A stretch of 64,000 nt of DNA from assembly GCA_003116975.1 (NCBI GenBank), contig BGKB01000088.1, positions 222,877 to 286,876 on the forward strand. Direction: 5' to 3'. The translations under genes and the position numbers were made by a program. This DNA comes from Aurantiochytrium sp. KH105. Taxonomy: Eukaryota > Sar > Bigyra > Thraustochytrida > Thraustochytriidae. Numbering within the stretch: position 1 is the stretch's first letter; each line of letters begins with the position of its first letter. The notes beneath the pieces were generated by a model, which saw only the letters and a list, made by a program, of their open reading frames with translations, had not been told where the DNA came from and did not search any database. Shown piece after piece: positions 50,458 to 61,472 of this stretch.

Positions 50458-51148
50458 GGTTCGTCTTCGGTACGTGGTCTTTCCTGCTCGTCTTTAGAGA
50501 CAATACTATCGTTTGCGCGCGCGTCTTGCGAGCGCACGCACGTCCGCCCAGACAAGCTGTATATGTACGTATGATTGATGTTTCACGCAAACGTCGTTGC
50601 GGTCGGTCGATTGAGGAACCGCGCCTATTATTCAAACCACCCACGCCTTCGAGGAGCCGAGGCTGTGTCGCTTGCTGTTTGCGCAGCCCTTGTCGCCGTC
50701 TGCAATGCCTTGCACACGACGCTTCTGCCAGCGTGCGCTCGCGAGCTCTGATCCTCCTGCGCAAAGTCGCAGTTCGCGGCCAAGGTAGAAGAAGCAGGTT
50801 ATCTATCAAGACTGAGAGGCAGACAGACAGACACACGGGCAGGCGAAAATTCGAGCCACCCCCGGGTCCCTCTTGCCCGCCGGCCCCTCGCGCGCTTGCG
50901 GCCGGCGACGTGCGCGTCTACCTTGCGCCGGTTCTCCTCCCGCCGTCCCGCGCCGCCTCGCGCGAGGTCGAGCTTGCCTTGCCCTGCCCTGCCTTGCCTC
51001 GCGGCGCGGCGCGGCGCGTCTCGGCTCTGGTCTGGCGCCGCGGAAGACGTTGGCTGGCGTTAAACTAATCGCGCCGCCGATCTCGCAGACTGCGCGGGCG
51101 GGACCCGCTCGCGCAAGGCGCGCGCCCCGGCGGCCGCGCTCGCTCGCG

Positions 51149-51149
51149 G

Positions 51150-51198
<49 letters not shown>
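51149..51198. repeat. (GACGCA)n hexanucleotide array
   Basis: About eight perfect GACGCA units. Because six is a multiple of three, it reads as a Thr-Gln or Ala-Asp dipeptide repeat in plus-strand frames, but no gene is supported. Confidence 0.95.
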
Positions 51199-51200
<2 letters not shown>

Positions 51201-52839
51201 CCCGCCGCTCCGCCGCTGCCGCGCGCTGCTCGGACGGCCGGTCGAAGCGGGAAAACTGGTATGGTTTGGGACGCGGCGCACGGCCAAGACGAAAAGAGAA
51301 GGAATGAAAGACCTTGTCTTTGGTGGACGACTTGGGCAGGACGATCACGACGCTGGAGCTCGCGAGGAAGTCGAGGATGGTGGCGCGGAGACGAGAAGAC
51401 GCGGTGGGCTGGGGCTGAAATGGACGGGGCTGGAGAAGGCAGGCCACGTCGGAGAGCAGGACGAGGACGTTGCGGACGTTGGAGATGCAGGAAAGCTGTT
51501 ATGAGGATGTGTATGTATGTATACCAGGTATACTAGTAGCATGAGTGTCTTGGAGCCGTGGGCGTCGAGGTGATTGATCTTGGCTTGAGAAGACGACGAG
51601 CTGGCTGGGCAGAGCAGAGTTGAGCAGAACAGAACAGATGGAGAAACAGCGCCGAGACGGAGCGAACGGAGGTTTGACGAGGCCGAGAAGACGAAGAAAG
51701 AGGGAGAATGAACGAACGTTGGAGAGCCCCGCGACCGCGACACGAAGTTGACTATCAGAGGCGTGTATGCTGGAGAGGAATGCTGACGGGTTGACTGATG
51801 TGAATCATGGCAGGGGGCAGAGAGGGCATCGCGAAGCAAGGACGAATCGATCTTTCTCTCCGTCTACAGCAGCAGCAGCTGCAGCTGCTGCAGCTGCTGC
51901 GACTTGGCGGGGTCTCTCCAAGGACGGAGGTGAAAGAATGAAAAAAAGAAAGAAGGGATGCAGCGGCCAGCCGCGCACGGGTTGTATTGCAGTATACACG
52001 AACCGAGCACGTCGCGAGACCGCCGATAAGCGAGGTGGCTGCAAAAACCGTTCGTGCAACCGACAGTCGTCCCTCTCTCGAACGAAAGCTTGGTCTTCCG
52101 TCATGCATCGCGACGCGACAATGTCAGCCGCCAGCCGTCGGCCATGATCGCAATTCTGCATCGCATCGCGGAATGGAGAGCGAGCTCGGACGCCTTCCCT
52201 GGCTTTGTGGGTGGGTGGGTGGGCGGCAAGTCGTTCGTTTTACGCAGCGGTGGCGGTTCACGCGAGTCTAACCGTCGTTGGGCGACTGTGGGCCTATTCT
52301 TCATAGCGTCGGTTGCAAGCCGCGCCCCACAGCGTGGCCATTGTGCGAGTGATGTGAGCGGCAGGGCGTTGCCGTTGTCCTGTATCATGCATGGTCTTTG
52401 ACGCAGCCCCACCGGACTTGGAGTGAGCGTTTGGCTCGCCGCATCACTCGTAGCTTTGGCCAGATACGGAATTTTCGACATTTTGTTGATCACCCGTGTA
52501 CAGCATGAATGAATTCACAAGCAATTGCTGCGAGCTTCTCCACGTCGTTGCGTTGGCGAAAGGGAAAATGGCATCTCTCGTGGCCGCTCGATCAGACTGT
52601 GGAAAGTCATCACAGGAAAGTAAAGAGTAGACCTAGGCCCTATACGAAGGGTAAAACTCGTAGACGACGAACAGGATACAGCACGCTCTCTCGACACGAA
52701 GGAAAGAACTTGAAGTCTGCTTCGCAAAGTGGAGAAATGATTTCTCGCTGGTCTATTGTCATGTTATTTTGCAAAGGCGAGAAAAAAAGAGTGGAGGCTC
52801 ATTCTGTTCGACGCTGTCTACCACGCTCTCGCACATCTC

Positions 52840-52890
52840 ATCTCATCCCATCTCATCTCATCTCATCTCATCTCATCTCATCTCATCTCT
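52840..52890. repeat. (TCTCA)n pentanucleotide array
   Basis: About ten TCTCA units with one TCCCA variant, some 650 bases upstream of the DWNN gene start. Confidence 0.94.
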
Positions 52891-53532
52891 CGCCGTCAAG
52901 ATATCATTTCCTACCTTCCTCCCTTCCGCCGTCCTCGAAGCCATCCGCATCACGGCACACCACCAGCTCTTCCTCTCGCTCCTCTTCCCCCAGCCAGGCA
53001 GGCCAGCAACCCGCGCAACCAGGCAAGCAGCAGCGCAGTCCTCCGCACCGCGCTCGCGTGCTTGGCGAGGCGAGCCCGGCGCTGGCCGGCTCATCTCAGC
53101 TCAGCGTCCCGAGCCGGCCGCAGCCGTGGTTCCGCGTCGGTTCCGCGCTCGGTCCGTGTCGCGAAGGATCGAGCGGATTGATTCCGGCTGGCTGCCTGAG
53201 CATGCCTGAGCAGAGCAGAAAGCAAGGCCGCCACCGGCCGAGGCGCGGAGCTCGACGCCCCGGCGCGCGGCAGCGACGGGCACGCAGGCGGGCGGGCGCG
53301 CAGGCGGGCGGGCGCGCAGGCCGGCCGGGCACGCCCCGCGGCGGCGAGCCGCTCGGCGCGGCGCGGCGCGGCGCGGCGCGGGCCGAAGCGGTCGGTTTCT
53401 TTCGCGCGACCAGGCCGACTTCGCTGGCCGTCGAGGCCACTCTCGCGAGCGCAGGGCCACGCGGGCGCGGGCAGCAGCGCGGGCGAGGCGAGGAAGGCGA
53501 GGCGGAGGCCTTGGCCACGGCAGACAGCGAAG

Positions 53533-55940
53533 ATGCCGTCCAAGGTGACGTACAAGTTCAAGAGCGCGCGAGATTTTGACCACATCACGTTCAATGGCAA
53601 CTTTATTTCGCTGGGCGACCTGACGCAGCGCATCGTGGAGAAGAAGCGGCTCATGAGCAAGCAAGGTCAAGATTTCGAGCTCGTACTCTCCAATGCAGCG
53701 ACGCGCGAAGTTTACCGCGGTGACGACACCCGCGTGCCCAAGAATGTGCAAATCATCGTGCAGCGCGTCCCCGTCATCGGCGGGGGCCTGCAAGCCAAGA
53801 TGCGTGCCGACAAGAGCGGCGGCGGCATGCGTGGCAGCGGCGGCGCAGGTGCAACTTCGGGTGCTGGCGGCAAGCAAGTCGGCGACATTCTCGACGAAGA
53901 TGACGACGACGACGATGCAGACGCTGCCGACGATGGCGGCGCTGCGAGCGGCGGTGCCTCGTTGGCCTCCCGCTTGGCGCAAATCGCCTCGCAAAAGAGC
54001 AAGCAGATGAAAGACCAGATGCGCAAGCAGCGCGGCAAGCAGACGCGTTCGAACATGTCAGGCCCGCCCGGATCCTCCATCGGAGGCGTCCATGGCTATG
54101 GCGGATACGGACGCAACAACAACCAAGATCCCAGCCGCGCCGTAAGCAAGGGTATCCCCAAGAGTTTTCTTGCCTCCGCCGAGTCTGCCAAGGCTGCCGA
54201 CGCTGCAGCGGCAGGCGGAGACGCAGCTGGAGGCGCAGAGGCCGGTTCAGGCGAAGGCGCCGGCGGCAGCGCTAGCGCGACCGACGGCGCGTCGGCGCAG
54301 AGTACTGCGCGGTCTGCGGGCTGGGGGCGGTTCCAGACGGATGCGCGCTTTCAAGAGCGTGTCAAGGCTAGTGGCGGGGCTACCTCGCGTCTTTCTGACG
54401 ATGAATTGCGAAAACGCATTGATGAGGCCAGTGTGCCTAAGGATTTATTGTGTGAGCTGACTGGAAAGCTTCTCAAAGATGCGATTGTTCTCCCCTGCTG
54501 CAATAAGGCATGCAGTGCGGAGGACATTCAAGGAGCGCTTGTAAAGAGTCAATTCGTATGTCCCTTGTGCCAGACCCCTGACGTGAGCTTGGACACGTTG
54601 CGATCTAACCATGTTCTGCGTAAGCGCGTCAATGACTTTCTCGAGAGTCAGCGTGATAAGCTCGAGACCGGCGCGGCTCTTGAGAAGGAGCGCGCTGCCG
54701 CTCTTACCGAGAATGAACGCCAGCGCCGTCTCATGGACTCCAAGTCGTACACGCGCCCGGACGCCATTCTCGAGCTTGGTGCGTCAAAGTCGTCCCCGGA
54801 TGCCGTCGCTGAGGCGCGGGAGCATGAAACTCATGATGCTGCCGCTGCCGCTGCCACCTCTTCCGCGGAGGATGGCTCCGCAACAGCTGATCAGCAAGCT
54901 GCAGCATCTGCCGATGCCGATGCCGATGCCGCCACCGCCGAAAAGAAGGCGTCAGATGAGCCTAGCGCCGAGGCTCAGGGAGACGCGCAAGCGAGCTCGC
55001 CTGCGTCCCAGCCCGGCAATACCTCCAACAATAACAATGAAAATGCTAGTACTCGAGGAGGCTGGACACAAATTTCACGCCGTGATGGCCCCCCGGCAGG
55101 GGGGTACGATTCGTATGATCGTTCGTATGATCGTTCCTACGACCGTTCGTACGATCGTTATGGTCGAGGTCGCTCGCCTCCACGCGGCCGCTACGAAGCT
55201 CCTACATCGCGCCGTCCGTACCCGGATGACCGTGACCGGGGCTACTGGAATGACCGCAATAATGACCGCTATGCTTCGCGCGGTGGAGGCGGCGGCGGTG
55301 GCTATTACCGTGGTCGAGGGCCTCCGCAAGATCGTGGATACCCGCGCAGGGGTCGCAGCCCGAGCCCACGCGATCGCGATCGCTGGGCGCGTCGCGGCCC
55401 CCCCAACGGCGCTGGGATGCGACCCCGCAGTCGTAGCCCTCCTCGCTACAACAATCGTGGCACAGGACGGAGCCCGAGCCCGCGTTTCCGCGATGCCAGA
55501 GATGCTCGTGACACCTGGGCACCTCGCGACGGAGGCCGAGATGCTCGGGATCCCCGCAGAGATCCCAGAGACGTACCTCCCCCTCGTCGCGATTCGCGTG
55601 ACTATTCACCTGTTCCGTCGGCTTCGGAGCGTGAACGCGAAGATGAGCGTCGCAGATCGCACTCATTTGACCGCGAGCAAGATGTGCGTCGCAGGTCAGA
55701 GTCACGTGACCGTGATGCAGAGACACGTAGTCAAGACAATGTCCAGGCTCAGGAAGAGACGGCGCCTGAGGATCGTGCATCTGGTCACGGCGAAAGCTTG
55801 ACGGAGTCTCGTTCTGGTGACAATGCTCGTGGACGAGATAGCGACAATGCTGGCGGTGACAAGCGCAGTAACAACTCTCGAAAGCGCCGTCGCAACAATA
55901 ACAACAACAACAACAACAACAACAATCACAACAACCGCGG

Positions 55941-55971
<31 letters not shown>

Positions 55972-56289
55972 CGCAGCAATAACAGTAACAACAACCGTGG
56001 CAATCAGAACAAGAAGCGTCCACACGAGAAGAACTCCAGTGGTAACAATAACAACAATAGCAACAACAACAACAACAACAACCAGGCGAAACGCCAACGT
56101 ACGGACAAGAACAACAACAGCAGCAACAACAATGGAGGTGGGAAAGGTTCTTTCAAGAAGAAGAACAACGGCGGGGGCGGTCCGTCGCAGGAAGGCGGTA
56201 AGTCCTCCTCCAACAACAACAACAACAACGACAAACAGCAAGGCGGGCAAAAGAACCGAAAGCGTCGTGGTGGACGCGGCCGTAACTAG
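53533..56289 (+). CDS. RBBP6/Mpe1-type DWNN and U-box/RING protein without a zinc knuckle
   Basis: The 918-residue protein starts with a ubiquitin-like DWNN domain (about 1-80: VTYKFKSARDFDHITFNG, ending IIVQRVP). The order expected for RBBP6/Mpe1 is DWNN, CCHC knuckle, RING. Here residues 100-200 are Gly/Asp/Ser-rich with no CCHC cysteines, although the segment normally following the knuckle is kept (SKGIPKSFL at about 205-213). A U-box/RING-like domain lies at about 302-352 (LLCELTGKLLKDAIVLPCCN, then FVCPLCQTPD). Then come Ala/Asp- and Arg/Ser/Tyr/Asp-rich repeats (YDRSYDRSYDRSYDR) and a poly-Asn tail (about 780-890). Family members work in pre-mRNA 3'-end cleavage and polyadenylation and as ubiquitin ligases. 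The start lies exactly at the DWNN domain. Confidence 0.92.
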
Positions 56290-56424
56290 GTGCTTTGTGT
56301 GATCCGCTTCGTTTTTGCCCATGCACTCAGGACTCGAAACGAAGAGGCCAAAAAAATGAACGAGTGACCCAATTTTTACTTCTTTTTACTTTCAAACAAT
56401 TTACAACTTGAGGGTGTAATACTT

Positions 56425-57210
56425 TTACTGGCAGGCTGGGAGATCGAGTCCTCCGCACATGGAAGACACTATGGAAACGACGAGAACGACAATGATGATA
56501 AAGAGAACAAGCATGCCTCGAACCGAGCGCACGTGTGACAGGAAACCTCCCGGACGTGTCCGCCGTGACCCCCGTGCGTCAAAACGCATAGAGCTTAGCC
56601 CACGCCGAGGCTCGTGGCTGTGCTTACCATTGCCGTGGTAAGGTTGCTTTTCCACGAGCAACTCGATCTTTTCGCCGCGCCGCAAGAGTTTTTCTACATT
56701 GGCCACGGCTGGTCCCTGCGTTGCTTGCTGCGAGCCTGGCGACATCCATCCGTGACTAACGTACGAAGCCTCGGAACGTCGCGGGTCTGCGTAAAAGTCC
56801 ATTTGCTTTCGCAGCACCCGCGAAAAGCCCTCGTTAAATGCCAGTGCGCCTGCCTCGAGCACAGCATCGCGTGGGTACGTGGCCTTGAAGCGTTCCTTGA
56901 CGTCTTCCAAAAAAGCAAAGGCAAGCTTGCGAGAGAACTGTTCGTCCGTAAGGCACAGGAAAGCAATGTTGGCCTCGCGAACAAAGTGGAACGCGTAGTC
57001 GTCGTAAATATATGACATTCGCGTCTGCTCGCTGGCCTGTATCTTGGCAAGAAGAACTCTTGCCACCGAAGGAAAGTTTCCTGACGTTGATGTGTGCTCC
57101 ACCAGCGGCGTGATGCCCCTGGCGACGACTGCGTACACGAGCCTGCTTGCGCCACCGTTGGTTGCTGCAGTCGGCAGACTCGGTTTGCCATTCGTTGCGG
57201 TTGACGTCAT
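56425..57210 (-). CDS. VAMP7-like longin R-SNARE with a divergent SNARE motif
   Basis: The 261-residue protein has a short Ser/Thr/Asn-rich start and then a longin domain at about 24-140 (RLVYAVVARGITPLVEHT, YIYDDYAFHFVREANIAFLC, SRKLAFAFLEDVKERF). The SNARE region begins GPAVANVEKLLRRGEKIELLVEK (about 166-189), matching VAMP7-type R-SNAREs with the central arginine in RRGEKIELL. The C-terminal half is not a normal coiled coil. It reads about 44 basic residues rich in Gly, His, Arg and Ser before the membrane anchor (about 232-250), followed by MCGG as in plant VAMP7s. It would sit on endosomal/vacuolar membranes with a cytosolic N terminus. Fusion competence is uncertain because of the altered motif. 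Confidence 0.87.
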   Translation of the reverse strand: MTSTATNGKPSLPTAATNGGASRLVYAVVARGITPLVEHTSTSGNFPSVARVLLAKIQASEQTRMSYIYDDYAFHFVREANIAFLCLTDEQFSRKLAFAFLEDVKERFKATYPRDAVLEAGALAFNEGFSRVLRKQMDFYADPRRSEASYVSHGWMSPGSQQATQGPAVANVEKLLRRGEKIELLVEKQPYHGNGKHSHEPRRGLSSMRFDARGSRRTRPGGFLSHVRSVRGMLVLFIIIVVLVVSIVSSMCGGLDLPACQ

Positions 57211-57882
57211 CTTCTCCTGGCAGGTGGCCGGCTGCCTGGCCCAGCCCCGCTGGGCTCAGGATCTTGAGCTCCCTCTTTCACTGCCCCCGTTCCCGCGTAC
57301 CCTTCAATCCCGGACGTTGATGCTTGCGCTCGGGTCGATCGATCTTTTCTTTCCGGTTGCGCGGTTGGTTTTCAGTTTGCTGTTGCCATGAAGATTGTTT
57401 ATCACAAGCTTTTTACAGAGCAAATCCGAGTCCGCAACCCAAATTGGCATCTCGGCCCACTTTTGTCATCTCATTGAGGTTGAAACCCTTGACTGTGCGT
57501 GCGCTTGCGACACTGAGACTTTTGCTTCGCTGTTGCAAGATAAACGCGAAGAATTCTTGTGATCGACGCAAACGCCTGGACTTCGTCGGAGATATCTTAC
57601 CAACGCGCTGTTTCATTTTCATTTTCTTTTTTTTGGTTCTTCGTTCTTGAATAAGAGATCTGAAACCAAGATGCCTACGTATACGCCTTGCGGATGGACC
57701 TGCGTCCTCATCTGTTCTCTGGCTCACCTTGCATGCGCGTGAGGAAACATAGCGGGTTTCGACACACTGCTGGCGGCAGAGAAAATCATAATAGAAAAAG
57801 TAAAACAAAAAGCGTCAAAAGACAGACTTCTCAAAGACTCGAACAGCAAAACTTCATCGTCACTCGAAGAAAAAGAGGTGAA
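57211..57882. promoter_or_regulatory. Divergent promoter region between the VAMP7-like and UPF0598 genes
   Basis: About 670 bases separate the two divergent ATGs (57210 on minus, 57883 on plus). Both promoters must lie here. I see no clear TATA box or shared palindrome, and no additional gene. Confidence 0.5.
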
Positions 57883-58611
57883 ATGATGATGCTACTTCGC
57901 AGTAGGCGTGCGCTGCGCGGGCTACGCTCGGCAACGGGGCCGCTTGCCGAGGAAACTTGCCGCCACGCAAGAGTTCCTGCTATGACAAGTCTCGTAGGGT
58001 TAAGAGCACTGTCGGGAGATGCCGAGCAGGCTCGCAATGCCGACGCAGAGCCTCGGTACGCGGAGGAGCTGCAAAAGGCGCAAATCAAGGAGCCCGAGTT
58101 TTACGACCGGCTCGCGGAAGAGCGCAAGTACTTTTATCACGTTGACCTACTAGGTCGGCTGTATCTTGAAGACATGCTGCCCAAGAACATTGCAACTTCA
58201 CTCAAGTCTCCCAAGTTTCTCAACTTTTTCTTCACGCGTTTGCGTCCCAACGAGCTCGGGGAGTTCGAGGAATATCCCTTTGTGTCGCCCTGTGGCAAGG
58301 AGATGAATTACATCCGTCCGGCTGACACTCCCATTGTCTTTGACAAGCTTGAAAAGGATGAAAAGGACGGCAAAGAGTACCTTTACTACGCCGCAGACAT
58401 GAAGGAGCCTTTTGACCCGAGCTTGCTCGAGTGGGCCGCGGACACTGACCGTCTTTACTACCCCGTGCGAAACCACAAGCGTATGAAGGGCCATCGGGCG
58501 CTTGTGCGTTCGCACCTTGCCGTGCAGCTGTCCCAGAGCTTTGTTCTAGATGGTGATGACATTTACCTCGACTGGAATGGCGATCAACATTTGATCAAAC
58601 TAGTCCATTAA
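57883..58611 (+). CDS. UPF0598 (C8orf82-like) probable mitochondrial protein
   Basis: The 242-residue protein matches the UPF0598 family. Signs are KYFYHVDLLGRLYLEDMLPK, FLNFFFTRLRPNELGEFEEY, the hallmark FVSPCGKEMNYIRP (about 133-146), a LEWAADTDRLYYP segment and ALVRSHLAVQLSQSF. The biochemical role of the family is unknown. The first 45 residues are Arg/Ser/Ala-rich with few acids, fitting a mitochondrial presequence. The frame is open upstream to 57688. The ATG at 57883 gives the cleanest presequence, but two further ATGs follow immediately. Confidence 0.9.
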   Translation: MMMLLRSRRALRGLRSATGPLAEETCRHARVPAMTSLVGLRALSGDAEQARNADAEPRYAEELQKAQIKEPEFYDRLAEERKYFYHVDLLGRLYLEDMLPKNIATSLKSPKFLNFFFTRLRPNELGEFEEYPFVSPCGKEMNYIRPADTPIVFDKLEKDEKDGKEYLYYAADMKEPFDPSLLEWAADTDRLYYPVRNHKRMKGHRALVRSHLAVQLSQSFVLDGDDIYLDWNGDQHLIKLVH

Positions 58612-59028
58612 GCCTGTTTCTCAGATCTGACACGGAATACAAAGGAAGACAATGGCATGCTGCCCGCGTGAAAAAAGCCCATTGCTTGCCTACAGACCTT
58701 TGTATACAGTTGTAAAGCGCCCTCGATTTTAAAAATTCATTTTGTTCATATCAACTCAAATCGCATGCTTGCTTGATGCGTAGGCACGGGCTCATGCCAA
58801 GTCACGATTCGTAAATGAACACTCTCCGAGAGAGCTGTCTTCCAGATGCTTGCGTGCCACCGCTTGCAATCTCACGACGTAATTTTCTTGGGAAAGAATT
58901 GAAAAATCATAGACCTTCGAAATGGCAGTGACGGACATGACAAATATTTTCTTTTGGGATTAGGGAAATAGATGGTACAGGGATTATGATATTGCCCGCC
59001 TCTTCTCGCACGACAGCGTGCGCGTACG
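58612..59028. other. Convergent 3' intergenic region
   Basis: This 417-base gap lies between the stops of the UPF0598 gene and the MFS gene. It is AT-richer than its surroundings, with nothing else recognisable. Confidence 0.6.
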
Positions 59029-60678
59029 TTAGCGTTCTTCCGCTGACGCGACGACACGCGCACCGGGAAGAAGAAGAGGTTCCTCAATGTCGGATGAGAC
59101 CACGTCGTCGCGAAGATCCGGATGCTCCTCGTAGAGACGCGAATGAGAAGGCGCGAGAATACGCTTCGAGGTAGATTCGAGCTCGCGAAGGGGACCGAAA
59201 ATGGAAAGAATCGCGGCAACGGCAGCAATGACGGAACCAGCAATGAATGGGACCTGAGGCGCATTGAGGGTGCGCGAAAAGTAGGCAAAGGCTTGAGAAA
59301 AGGTAAAGGGTCCAACGACGCTTGCAAGACCACCGACGGCAGCAAGGGTTCCAAGCGCAAAGCCTTGCTCGCTCGCACCCATGGCCGAAGAAATGAGCAT
59401 ATTTGAAGAGACGTTGATGAGCATTGCAAACGCAGTAGGGAGCGTGTTGGCAAAGACGACTCCCTGGTAGGGAAAAAAGTGCAAAGAGGCATAGATCACC
59501 ATGTGAAGCGAATTGCAGACTTGGCTGATGGAAAGAATCGTGCTGCTGTGGACCTTGGCGCGCTCGAGTGCTGGGAGAACAAAGACATTGACGCAAAAAC
59601 CCATGGCGCCAAGCGTGGCAAAGATGAAGGCGCCAAATTCGCGTGCTCCAGCCTGATCGAGATCGAGGACCTCGTCGCAGTAGGAGAGCATAATTTCGCG
59701 AACCCCGGCCTCGGGAAGCATGGCAAGAAAGTAAAGAAGGGCAACCCAGCGCATAATGGATGACTGCGTGAGCAACTTGAGCGGCGCGAGCGGATTAAGC
59801 GTGCGGCCCATGGTAAACTTGTTGCGACGCACCACAGGCAAGGACTCCTTGACAACGGTCATGATGTAGAGCATAAGTGCGGCGTTGACTCCCAGGGTGA
59901 GGAGAGCGACTTGGGCGACCGAAAGCTTGGACGTAACGCCAGCGAGTATAGGACTCAGCACGAGCCCAAGGGCCGCAAGCCCGCCCAGCAAGCCAAGCTG
60001 GCTTGTGCGCACCCGCACAGTGTAGATATCGGCAATGTAAGCATTAAAGAGAGACATAAGCAGAGTGCCCATGTTGCTGTTGCCCAGGATTCCCGCAAGG
60101 ATCACGGACGAGTAATACGCGTACGGAGACTTGCCATTGGTGACGACGAGTGCAACCGTGGGCAGGCACGAAATGAGCAGTGCAATGACGAGCAAGGGAC
60201 GACGGCCGTACACGTCGGAAAGCCTTCCGAGAAGCGCCGCGGAGAAGAAGGCGCAGAGATTGCTCACCGAGTCGACGGCGCCTGTGACGGCCTGGGCCGT
60301 GGGAAAGTTGGGCTTGCATTGGTCGAGGTCTTTTTCTTCCGGGTCGCAGTGGGCAAACCAGTTGGCTGCGACTGAGGGCATCATGCTAAAGAGGAGCATG
60401 CTCTGCAGCGTGTAGATGAAGATCACGGGCATCATGTGCAGCGTGGAGGGCCCCCCCGACACGCACAGTCGTGTGTCGTCCCGAAGGCCCGGGTCATCCG
60501 GCTCCTCGGGCTCCTCGGGCGCTTGCGCACGTCCAGTCGCGCTGGCTGCCATGGCGTAGGCCCCGGCGCTCTCGTCGTGCTCCTGCTGCCCTTGCGCCTG
60601 CCCGCGCTGGCCCTCGGCGACCTCCTCGTGCGCCTCGTCGGCTCGGCCATTCTGCCCGGCGGGCCCGTGCTGCGCCAT
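59029..60678 (-). CDS. Major facilitator superfamily transporter (12 helices)
   Basis: The 549-residue protein has a hydrophilic N-terminal tail of about 80 residues rich in Ala, Glu and Gln. About twelve membrane helices follow. The MFS signature GRLSDVYGRRPLL sits after the second helix (about 151-163). Other features are the helical block YSSVILAGILGNSNMGTLLM, a mid-protein cytosolic loop (VVRRNKFTMGRTLNPLAPLK) and the later helix IMRWVALLYFLAMLPEAGV. The C-terminal tail ends in an acidic dileucine-like SSDIEEPLLLPG motif, which could sort the protein to endosomes or vacuoles. The layout resembles HIAT1/TetA-like members; the substrate cannot be told. The ATG at 60678 is the first in frame and GC-rich, and an internal start near residue 43 is possible. 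Confidence 0.87.
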   Translation of the reverse strand: MAQHGPAGQNGRADEAHEEVAEGQRGQAQGQQEHDESAGAYAMAASATGRAQAPEEPEEPDDPGLRDDTRLCVSGGPSTLHMMPVIFIYTLQSMLLFSMMPSVAANWFAHCDPEEKDLDQCKPNFPTAQAVTGAVDSVSNLCAFFSAALLGRLSDVYGRRPLLVIALLISCLPTVALVVTNGKSPYAYYSSVILAGILGNSNMGTLLMSLFNAYIADIYTVRVRTSQLGLLGGLAALGLVLSPILAGVTSKLSVAQVALLTLGVNAALMLYIMTVVKESLPVVRRNKFTMGRTLNPLAPLKLLTQSSIMRWVALLYFLAMLPEAGVREIMLSYCDEVLDLDQAGAREFGAFIFATLGAMGFCVNVFVLPALERAKVHSSTILSISQVCNSLHMVIYASLHFFPYQGVVFANTLPTAFAMLINVSSNMLISSAMGASEQGFALGTLAAVGGLASVVGPFTFSQAFAYFSRTLNAPQVPFIAGSVIAAVAAILSIFGPLRELESTSKRILAPSHSRLYEEHPDLRDDVVSSDIEEPLLLPGARVVASAEER

Positions 60679-60956
60679 CTTGATCGCCGCTCTCGACCCC
60701 GCCCGCGCGAGCCCAGCTCCGAGCCGCGGCTCTCTCGCGCGCGGGAGCGCGGGAGCGCGGGAGCGCGGAGGGGGCGGCGCTGCGCGTGCGCGGCAGCCTC
60801 GCGGCTCTCTCGCGCGCGCGGAGCGAGCGGCCGGGCGGCTCAGATCGCGCTGCCTGCTTCAGTTTGGTGATTGCGGAATTGTCGCGCGTGCGGTGGCGTC
60901 TTGTCTTTGCTTCTCTTTCTAGGCCTCTCTATCCGTGTGCGTATCTGCTTGTCGTC

Positions 60957-61399
60957 ATGAATCGACGCTCTTCCGTCGCACAGGAAGGAATAGACTGGGA
61001 CGCGCCCCTGCACGACCCCGACGAGGCCGCCCCGGACCGCGCGCGGGAGGGCGGCGACGACGTCACGCTCGGCGGCTCGGGGCGCGGGTCTTGGACTCCG
61101 AGAGACGCGTCGCCGGCGCGGTGACGAGGGCTTCCTGCGCGAGGCACGCGCAGAGTTCGTCGTTCGCGCGGAAGATATTTTTGTCGATTCGACGGGTAGT
61201 AGTACCAACGACTGCGATCTGCAGTGCTGCAGTTCTGCAACTGGCAGTGGTGGTGCGACCAACCGACATACGCAGTCGACCGTAAGGAACACGGACGTAG
61301 GGGGAGGAGAGAAAAGGGGAAGCAAGAAATCATTGCAATCACAAAATGCGAGCAGCAGTGTCATGCTAGGCAGCAGGCAGCATCATCTCAGACGATAAA
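60957..61399 (+). CDS. Possible small gene with a frameshift or missed splice
   Basis: From an ATG at 60957 the frame reads MNRRSSVAQEGIDWDAPLHD... for 55 codons, rich in Asp, Glu and Gly, to a TGA at about 61122. One base later the neighbouring plus-strand frame becomes GDEGFLREARAEFVVRAEDI and runs to a stop near 61398. Both halves look more protein-like than the surrounding frames. Together they would give a protein of about 147 residues. There is no obvious GT-AG intron at the join. It may be a real gene with a frameshift, or chance. It lies opposite the MFS gene in a divergent pair. Confidence 0.25.
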
Positions 61400-61472
61400 A
61401 CGACGATATAAATGAATTTTTTAAATGGGTGGGGTGCACGTAGCCCGCAGCGCGGGTATTCGAGCTGTAGAT

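Larger units (their letters stand above)
50458..53532. other. 3-kb divergent intergenic region between the B56 and DWNN genes
   Basis: It contains a GACGCA hexamer array at about 51149-51198, a CAG/CTG palindromic tract at about 51866-51900 and a TCTCA pentamer array at about 52840-52890. A GC-rich block at 53250-53380 has GGGCGCGCAGGCGGGC and GGCGC repeats. Promoters for both flanking genes must lie here. A sequence like TAGGCCCTA occurs at about 52633. No convincing gene was found. Confidence 0.6.

Noticed and set aside
56560-56640. Possible mini-intron in the VAMP7-like gene with a GTAAGC donor
   Set aside because: The nearest AG gives about 34 bases, too short for a normal intron and not restoring a recognisable SNARE helix; kept as a question only.
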